Shown here: positions 6,206-9,980 of the stretch, piece by piece
How the letters are laid out: every line of letters starts with the position of its first letter
Position numbering within the stretch: position 1 is the first letter of the stretch
Made by a program: the position numbers and the translations under genes
The notes under the pieces: model-generated
Told to the model about the DNA's origin: nothing
Database searches by the model: none
The model's input: the letters and a program-made list of their open reading frames with translations, nothing else
DNA from: Candidatus Altimarinota bacterium
GTDB lineage: Bacteria; Patescibacteriota; Gracilibacteria; JAHISY01
Direction: 5' to 3'
DNA: 9,980 nucleotides
Assembly: GCA_023142645.1 (NCBI GenBank)
Contig: JAGLJE010000085.1
Coordinates: 1 to 9,980, forward strand

Positions 6206-7211
6206 AAATGAAAAATTGGTACGGTCTATGCGACGCACAATTGAGCTTGCCAAAAAAGCCATAAATCCGAGCCCAAATCCGCGTGTTGGCTGCGTGATTT
6301 TGAAAAATGGAAAAATCGTCGGCGAGGGTTTTCATAAAAAAGCGGGCGAACCGCACGCAGAAATTCTCGCACTCCGGAAAGCCGGAAAGCAAGCACGCGG
6401 CGGAGAGCTTTTCGTAAATCTCGAACCGTGCCACCACTTCGGTCGAACTCCGCCATGCTCGCGGGAAATTTTGAAAGCCGGTATTCGAAAAGTTTTCATC
6501 GGAATGCCTGATCAAACAACAGCCGGCGGCGGTGCAAAATTTTTGGCGGCGAATGGAGTGACAGTAAATGTGGGAATCTGCGAAGAAAAGTGTCATGAAC
6601 TGAATCAAATTTGGTTGAAGAATACGCATGAACAATTGCCGTTCATCGCGCTCAAACTCGCGCTTGATTCGAATGAAGGAACGATCCCACCAGCCGGACG
6701 AAAATGGATTACCGGAAATTCAGCGAGAAGAAAAGTGATGCGACTACGACGGAGTTTCGATGCAATCGCGGTCGGAGTGAATACGATTTCGAAAGACGAT
6801 CCGCGACTCACTGTCCGCGGTTTGAAAATCGATAAGCAACCAATTCGGATTATTTTTGATCCGAACTTGCGGACGCCGAAATCAGCGAAAGTTTTGCGGG
6901 AGGCGGGAACGATTTTGGTTTCACGGAAAGCGGTGAAATTTCCAAATGTGCAAAACTTGGCAGTACGAAATTTCAATCTCGAAATAATTTTACGGAAACT
7001 TTTTAAACTCGGAATCAGCTCAATTTTTTTAGAAGGGGGTGAGACAACCGCGCGGAAATTTCTAGCGGAGAAATTTGTTAATCATGTTTTTATTTTTCAG
7101 AATCACGCAAAAAAAACTCCACCGAAAGTTTGTGGACTAAAACTACCACTGCAAAAAGTCAGTAAATTCGACAACGATACATTTTTCGAGGGAGTGTTGA
7201 AAAAATATTAG
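6198..7211 (+). CDS. ribD: Riboflavin biosynthesis deaminase-reductase RibD
   Basis: It carries out the two steps after GTP cyclohydrolase II: deamination of the pyrimidine ring, then NADPH-dependent reduction of the ribose side chain. The N-terminal CDA-fold deaminase (about 5-145) shows PSPNPRVGCV (24-33), the zinc and catalytic residues His53-Ala-Glu55, and Cys78/Cys87 in EPCHHFGRTPPC. The reductase half (148-337) begins ALKLALD (151-157) and has RKWITGNSARR (168-178), DAIAVGVNTISKDDPRLTVR (188-207) and FLEGGETTARKFL (277-289). At 337 residues it is slightly short for the family but both domains are complete. The ATG at 6198 overlaps the end of ribBA in ATGTTTGA and has no Shine-Dalgarno sequence, so translation likely depends on ribosomes finishing ribBA. 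It ends in TAG; the next gene is convergent, so the operon stops here without ribE or ribH. Confidence 0.95.
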   Translation: MFENEKLVRSMRRTIELAKKAINPSPNPRVGCVILKNGKIVGEGFHKKAGEPHAEILALRKAGKQARGGELFVNLEPCHHFGRTPPCSREILKAGIRKVFIGMPDQTTAGGGAKFLAANGVTVNVGICEEKCHELNQIWLKNTHEQLPFIALKLALDSNEGTIPPAGRKWITGNSARRKVMRLRRSFDAIAVGVNTISKDDPRLTVRGLKIDKQPIRIIFDPNLRTPKSAKVLREAGTILVSRKAVKFPNVQNLAVRNFNLEIILRKLFKLGISSIFLEGGETTARKFLAEKFVNHVFIFQNHAKKTPPKVCGLKLPLQKVSKFDNDTFFEGVLKKY

Positions 7212-7235
7212 ACGACATCAACAACAATCTTCATG

Positions 7236-7254
7236 CACGAAAATAGTTTTTGTG
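7236..7254. terminator. Weak hairpin between convergent ribD and the M23 peptidase gene
   Basis: CACGAAAA, a three-base loop TAG, and TTTTTGTG form an 8-bp stem with one G-T pair inside the 48-base gap between two convergent stop codons. The stem is AT-rich and there is no separate T-run after it, so it is at best a weak bidirectional terminator. Position is the main support. Confidence 0.25.
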
Positions 7255-7259
7255 GAAAA

Positions 7260-8663
7260 CTAAATCCTCACCGCCTCTTTCAAATATTTCTCCGGAATAT
7301 CATCTATTCGCATCTTCTCGAGCGGAAGGAAATCAAGTGGATTTTTGTGTTCCCCATTTTCAATCACCTCGAAATGTAAATGTGCACCTGTGGTGATATA
7401 GCCCGCACCGCGCGTACCTGGAATCCCGCCAGAAAGTCCAATAAGATCACCCGCCCGCACCGTCTCTCCTTCCTCCACAAGAATTTTCGAAATGTGCCCG
7501 TACGAAGTAGCCAACCCGCCTGAATGCGCGATCGTAATATATGAGTAACCCATTCCGTTATCTTTCGCTTTGTAAATAATACCCGGCGCGGCAGCTACCA
7601 CCCGCGAATTTTGTGGCAGTCGAAAATCAATCGCGTAGTGAGGAATTCCAAAACGTTGCTGATAGCTCGAATCCAAAAAATACGCAGTAATCCCCCGCGC
7701 AGGATTCGCCGGCCACAGTGTCCGCGGAATACGATTCGGAAAAATCACACCGGAAATCCCCGCAATCGACTGATCTTCCAAAAGTTTTTGGAATTCATCC
7801 TCACCCAAATCTTCGCGAAGCGTTTTGAGCTGGCTGTCGATTACCCCGAGCTGCAATTTCAATTCTTGAATTTCCGTAAGCGCCTCCGCCTGCTGCTTAC
7901 GACTGTCTTCAACTAATTCTCGATATTTCGCTTCCTGTCCGCGAGTTTGCTCAAGTAATTTTTGTTTCGCTGTACGCATTTCTTCGAGTCCGTCCGTACG
8001 ATTGATGATTTCCTGTTGCAACAACATTAACCTTCCACGCTGCGCGAGCAATATACTCTTTACCTTCTCGTATTCTTTTTGTTTCTCTTGTAAATCACGA
8101 ATTAAGCTTGCACTCACCTTTTGAAAAATGTCGAGATAAGCTTTCTTTGTTTCTACATCCGCAAGCGATTCATCGGTAAATAAAAATTTAAGAGTAGAAA
8201 TTTCCCCTGTTTCCCAATCGGTGTACTGCATCATCTCTAGGTAGGCGACACGCATGAATTCATTCAGCAAATCACGCGAGCGGGCGAGCTCTACCTCACG
8301 CATCTCCGCTGATTCTTCAAAATCGGCAAGCTCAAGTTGCACCGCTTTCGTATCTTTTTGTAACTCCGTAAGATTCACTTTTTCGCGTGCGATATTTTTA
8401 TCAAAAACTCTTAGCTGCTCATTCAGTGTGTTGATCTGCGCTTCAAGTGGCGGAAGTTTTTCTTCGATAATCTGCTGAGCTTGACCTTGGGAGTTAAGAT
8501 AAATTTTAAATTTATCATCGATCTCACTGCGGATGAAAAAAAGCGCGTCTACTGTTTTTCCCGCGCGTTCGAAAAGACCACCCCTCTGCACCGCTGCAAA
8601 AGTGGTAGTGGCAGCAAAAACCAAAAAAACAAGTGCGAAAGAAAATAATTTTAGAGTTTTCAA
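7260..8663 (-). CDS. Secreted coiled-coil M23 (LytM-type) murein endopeptidase, EnvC/PcsB-like
   Basis: This is an exported zinc endopeptidase expected to cut peptidoglycan cross-bridges. Its 467 residues consist of a signal peptide (1 to about 24: KTLK, hydrophobic core, then TTTFAA), a long coiled coil (about 55-295, rich in Glu, Gln, Leu and Lys) and the M23 domain (about 335-447). All metal and catalytic residues are present: His342-x3-Asp346, His390 in YGH, and HLH at 428-430. It should therefore be active itself, unlike degenerate regulators such as E. coli EnvC. Coiled coil plus M23 resembles the division hydrolase partners of FtsEX, but no ftsE or ftsX is in the window. The start is TTG at 8663. 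The next in-frame Met is residue 121, far past the signal peptide, and TAAAAT lies 7 bases upstream, so TTG is well supported. It lies downstream of hsp20 on the same strand, 67 bases away. Confidence 0.92.
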   Translation of the reverse strand: MKTLKLFSFALVFLVFAATTTFAAVQRGGLFERAGKTVDALFFIRSEIDDKFKIYLNSQGQAQQIIEEKLPPLEAQINTLNEQLRVFDKNIAREKVNLTELQKDTKAVQLELADFEESAEMREVELARSRDLLNEFMRVAYLEMMQYTDWETGEISTLKFLFTDESLADVETKKAYLDIFQKVSASLIRDLQEKQKEYEKVKSILLAQRGRLMLLQQEIINRTDGLEEMRTAKQKLLEQTRGQEAKYRELVEDSRKQQAEALTEIQELKLQLGVIDSQLKTLREDLGEDEFQKLLEDQSIAGISGVIFPNRIPRTLWPANPARGITAYFLDSSYQQRFGIPHYAIDFRLPQNSRVVAAAPGIIYKAKDNGMGYSYITIAHSGGLATSYGHISKILVEEGETVRAGDLIGLSGGIPGTRGAGYITTGAHLHFEVIENGEHKNPLDFLPLEKMRIDDIPEKYLKEAVRI

Positions 8664-8665
8664 GT

Positions 8666-8730
8666 CTTGAATTTTAAATTTTTAAATTCTTTCTTCTATC
8701 AACTACCAGCCACCAACTATTCACTGTCAA
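8666..8730. repeat. Degenerate 7-base-periodic tract between hsp20 and the M23 gene
   Basis: The plus strand can be divided into CTTGAAT, TTTAAAT, TTTTAAAT (8), TCTTTCT, TCTATCA, ACTACCA, GCCACCA, ACTATTC and ACTGTCA. The middle units share an (A)CTA(C)CA-like theme; the units near the M23 gene become TTTAAAT. The tract fills nearly the whole gap and runs up to the hsp20 stop codon. It is more degenerate than the other tracts, so the 7-base register is a judgement. Confidence 0.45.
8671..8676 (-). promoter_or_regulatory. -10 box of the M23 peptidase gene, leaderless layout
   Basis: TAAAAT on the minus strand, seven bases (TCAAGAC), then the TTG start at 8663. No Shine-Dalgarno sequence. The box is part of the AT-rich end of the heptamer-periodic tract. 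Confidence 0.55.
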
Positions 8731-9192
8731 TTATTCCGTCTTCCGAATTTTGATGACGCGCGTGCGAATGTTGTCGAGCTTCGGAATTTCGAGAATCAAA
8801 ACATTTTTCTTGAAAGTCGCTTTTGCTTTTTTGGAATTCACCATCTCGGGCAAAACGATCGAGCGACTGAACGGTCCGAAATAACATTCTTGGACGAGGT
8901 ACTCGCTTGATTCATCCTCAGAAATCGGTAGCTGCCGCTCCCCATCAATGATCACTACATCCTCGGTAATCTCGATACGCACATCATCGGGCTCGACCCC
9001 CGCGAGCGGAGCAACGATGATTAATTTGTCATTCGTTTCACGAATGTCGACCGCGAGTTGCGCGATCTCGGAATCTTCGGAAGGTTGAACTTCCGCGGGA
9101 ACCTTTTTTAACGAACCTGCTGAAACCTTCGCCGAGCGTTTCAAGTTTGTAGCGAGGTTTCCAATTCCGATCGGTTTGGGGTCAAAAGACAT
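8731..9192 (-). CDS. Small heat shock protein (Hsp20 / alpha-crystallin family)
   Basis: An ATP-independent holdase chaperone that binds unfolding proteins as an oligomer in the cytoplasm. Of 153 residues, about 1-44 are a flexible N-terminal arm, and the alpha-crystallin domain runs from about 46 to 138: AVDIRETNDKLIIVAPLAGV (47-66), IEITEDVVIIDGER (73-86), FGPFSRSIVLPE (105-116) and AKATFKKNVLILEIPK (123-138). The usual G-V-L of the family signature reads N-V-L. An IxI motif for oligomer contacts is present as Ile147-Lys-Ile149 close to the end. The ATG at 9192 has TAAAAT exactly 6 bases upstream. No CIRCE inverted repeat and no RNA-thermometer-sized leader is seen. It lies 37 bases downstream of thyX on the same strand but appears to have its own promoter. 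Confidence 0.95.
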   Translation of the reverse strand: MSFDPKPIGIGNLATNLKRSAKVSAGSLKKVPAEVQPSEDSEIAQLAVDIRETNDKLIIVAPLAGVEPDDVRIEITEDVVIIDGERQLPISEDESSEYLVQECYFGPFSRSIVLPEMVNSKKAKATFKKNVLILEIPKLDNIRTRVIKIRKTE

Positions 9193-9198
9193 ATCTTG

Positions 9199-9204
9199 AT
9201 TTTA
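9199..9204 (-). promoter_or_regulatory. -10 box of hsp20, leaderless layout
   Basis: TAAAAT on the minus strand, six bases (CAAGAT), then the ATG at 9192. No Shine-Dalgarno sequence. The box is the first unit of the heptamer tract at 9199-9233. The downstream bases resemble those of the M23 gene (TAAAATTCAAGAC). Confidence 0.6.
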
Positions 9205-9233
9205 AAATTAAAATTTAGAATTTAAAATTTTAA
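9199..9233. repeat. Five tandem heptamers, unit about ATTTAAA
   Basis: ATTTTAA, AATTAAA, ATTTAGA, ATTTAAA, ATTTTAA: five units with no length change. The tract fills the gap between thyX and hsp20. It contains the hsp20 -10 box at one end and the thyX stop codon (TAA, 9232-9230) at the other. Confidence 0.6.
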
Positions 9234-9940
9234 TCGCTAGATTTTTTCACATTTCGGGTTCTCAACTCCCCTCCCTTAATCCCTTTCCACCTACCGCACG
9301 ACAAATCCCCCTCCCAGCAAATCTTCTCTATCTCGCAAGTCGGACCAGCAAATTTAAAAATATTCGGAGCAACCGGCTTCACGAGTTTCAACATTTCAAC
9401 GGCCAACGAACGAATTTCAGACTGCGCGCGGAGACAAAGACGATGTTCGAAAAAATTTAGTAACGAACGCGCATTCATCGTGAAAATGATATTCGTGGCA
9501 GTACCCTGCGGCGTGAGATAACGCATATCTTCGTATTTGAAACTGAGTTTCTCTAATTCGCTAATTGTTTTTTCTAAACTCTTTTTAAATTTTTCGACAA
9601 GCTCTCGAGCTTTTTCGTTTTCTTGAATTTTTGGAGGAACGATAAAATTTGTATGAGTTTTGTTGTACCTACCTGATTTGATCGAATAACTCGCAATCCG
9701 ATGCCGCACGAGCTGAGTTTCAGTAATGCGCGAAACTCCCTCAACCGCGAATGTGAAACTTGCATGTTCAATCGTCGAGAGGTGTCCGGAATTCATCACG
9801 ATATCGATCAGCCGCTCGCGCTTTTCAGAAGAAATTTCTTCCTTCAGCTCCTCGCCACTTTTCGCGGAATAACACTGATTGATCGCCGCCGCGACGATGG
9901 CTTCCGGATCGAGAGTGTGAGAGATGAGGACTACTTTCAT
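9230..9940 (-). CDS. thyX: Flavin-dependent thymidylate synthase ThyX
   Basis: It converts dUMP to dTMP using FAD, NADPH and methylene-tetrahydrofolate in the cytoplasm, and is unrelated to ThyA. The diagnostic RHR-x7-S motif is complete: Arg79-His-Arg81 with Ser89 (RHRIASYSIKSGRY). Other family blocks are SGHLSTIEHASFTF (51-64), EGVSRI (67-72), YLTPQGT (141-147) and ARSLLNFFEHRLCLRAQSEIR (157-177, FAD/dUMP-binding helix). At 236 residues the length is normal. The tail after 195 has three cysteines (202, 208, 215) in GPTC-x5-C-x6-CG, followed by a basic end. The ATG at 9940 gives the usual MKVVLI beta-strand start. It is first in a same-strand series with hsp20 and the M23 gene. ThyX needs FAD, whose precursor pathway starts with ribBA-ribD in the same window, though no regulatory link is visible. 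Confidence 0.97.
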   Translation of the reverse strand: MKVVLISHTLDPEAIVAAAINQCYSAKSGEELKEEISSEKRERLIDIVMNSGHLSTIEHASFTFAVEGVSRITETQLVRHRIASYSIKSGRYNKTHTNFIVPPKIQENEKARELVEKFKKSLEKTISELEKLSFKYEDMRYLTPQGTATNIIFTMNARSLLNFFEHRLCLRAQSEIRSLAVEMLKLVKPVAPNIFKFAGPTCEIEKICWEGDLSCGRWKGIKGGELRTRNVKKSSD

Positions 9941-9945
9941 TTTTT

Positions 9946-9951
9946 ACGATA
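9946..9951 (-). promoter_or_regulatory. Weak candidate -10 box of thyX
   Basis: TATCGT on the minus strand, five bases (AAAAA), then the ATG at 9940. It matches only TAnnnT and sits one base closer than the other boxes. No Shine-Dalgarno sequence is seen. The promoter could also lie beyond the window edge. Confidence 0.25.
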
Positions 9952-9980
9952 AGTTTTTTTTAATAATTTCCCGAGACTGC

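Noticed and set aside
6054..6635. 193-codon open frame on the minus strand across ribBA and ribD
   Set aside because: It is antisense to two certain enzymes. The sequence has no domain-like pattern and arises from the same codon bias.
9193..9229. CIRCE element or RNA thermometer ahead of hsp20
   Set aside because: No TTAGCACTC/GAGTGCTAA inverted repeat is present. The -10 box sits 6 bases from the ATG, leaving no leader for an RNA thermometer.

Overview
The window looks like chromosomal DNA of a small-genome bacterium. By eye it is about 40% G+C, with a strong habit of words such as TTCGCGAAA. A candidate-phyla-radiation (Patescibacteria) lineage, perhaps near Peregrinibacteria, fits the gene style: a helicase-nuclease fusion with an Fe-S cluster, ThyX instead of ThyA, a coiled-coil M23 peptidase, short divergent or convergent units, and no Shine-Dalgarno sequences. 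That placement is inference, since no rRNA or ribosomal protein gene is present. TAA, TAG and TGA all end genes here, so the UGA-as-glycine code (code 25) of some of these lineages is not in use.

Layout from left to right: (1) an unidentified AT-rich ORF that may be cut by the left edge (3-488, +); (2) a UvrD/Rep-type helicase fused to a RecB-family nuclease (525-3494, -); (3) a gene-free stretch of about 390 bases holding two heptanucleotide repeat tracts and a C/G palindrome (3495-3884); (4) a shikimate-kinase-like P-loop kinase (3885-4400, +) convergent with a membrane-anchored FAM173-like methyltransferase (4424-4951, -); (5) the riboflavin genes ribBA and ribD, overlapping by 8 bases (5006-7211, +); (6) three genes on the minus strand, transcribed in the order thyX, hsp20, M23 peptidase (9940 down to 7260).

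The clearest unusual signal is regulatory. Five genes (helicase, methyltransferase, ribBA, M23 peptidase, hsp20) each carry an exact TAAAAT exactly 6 or 7 bases before the start codon, whether that codon is ATG, GTG or TTG, and none has a Shine-Dalgarno sequence. This is the layout expected for leaderless mRNAs, with the -10 box setting transcription to begin at or next to the start codon. The second signal is a set of four intergenic tracts built from degenerate 7-base units, each tract with its own unit. In at least two cases the -10 box is itself part of the heptamer tract.

Functionally the genes cover DNA repair (helicase-nuclease), thymidylate synthesis (ThyX, which needs FAD), the early steps of riboflavin synthesis (the route to FMN and FAD), protein quality control (Hsp20) and cell-wall cleavage (M23). 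Genes for the last riboflavin steps (ribE, ribH) are not in the window.
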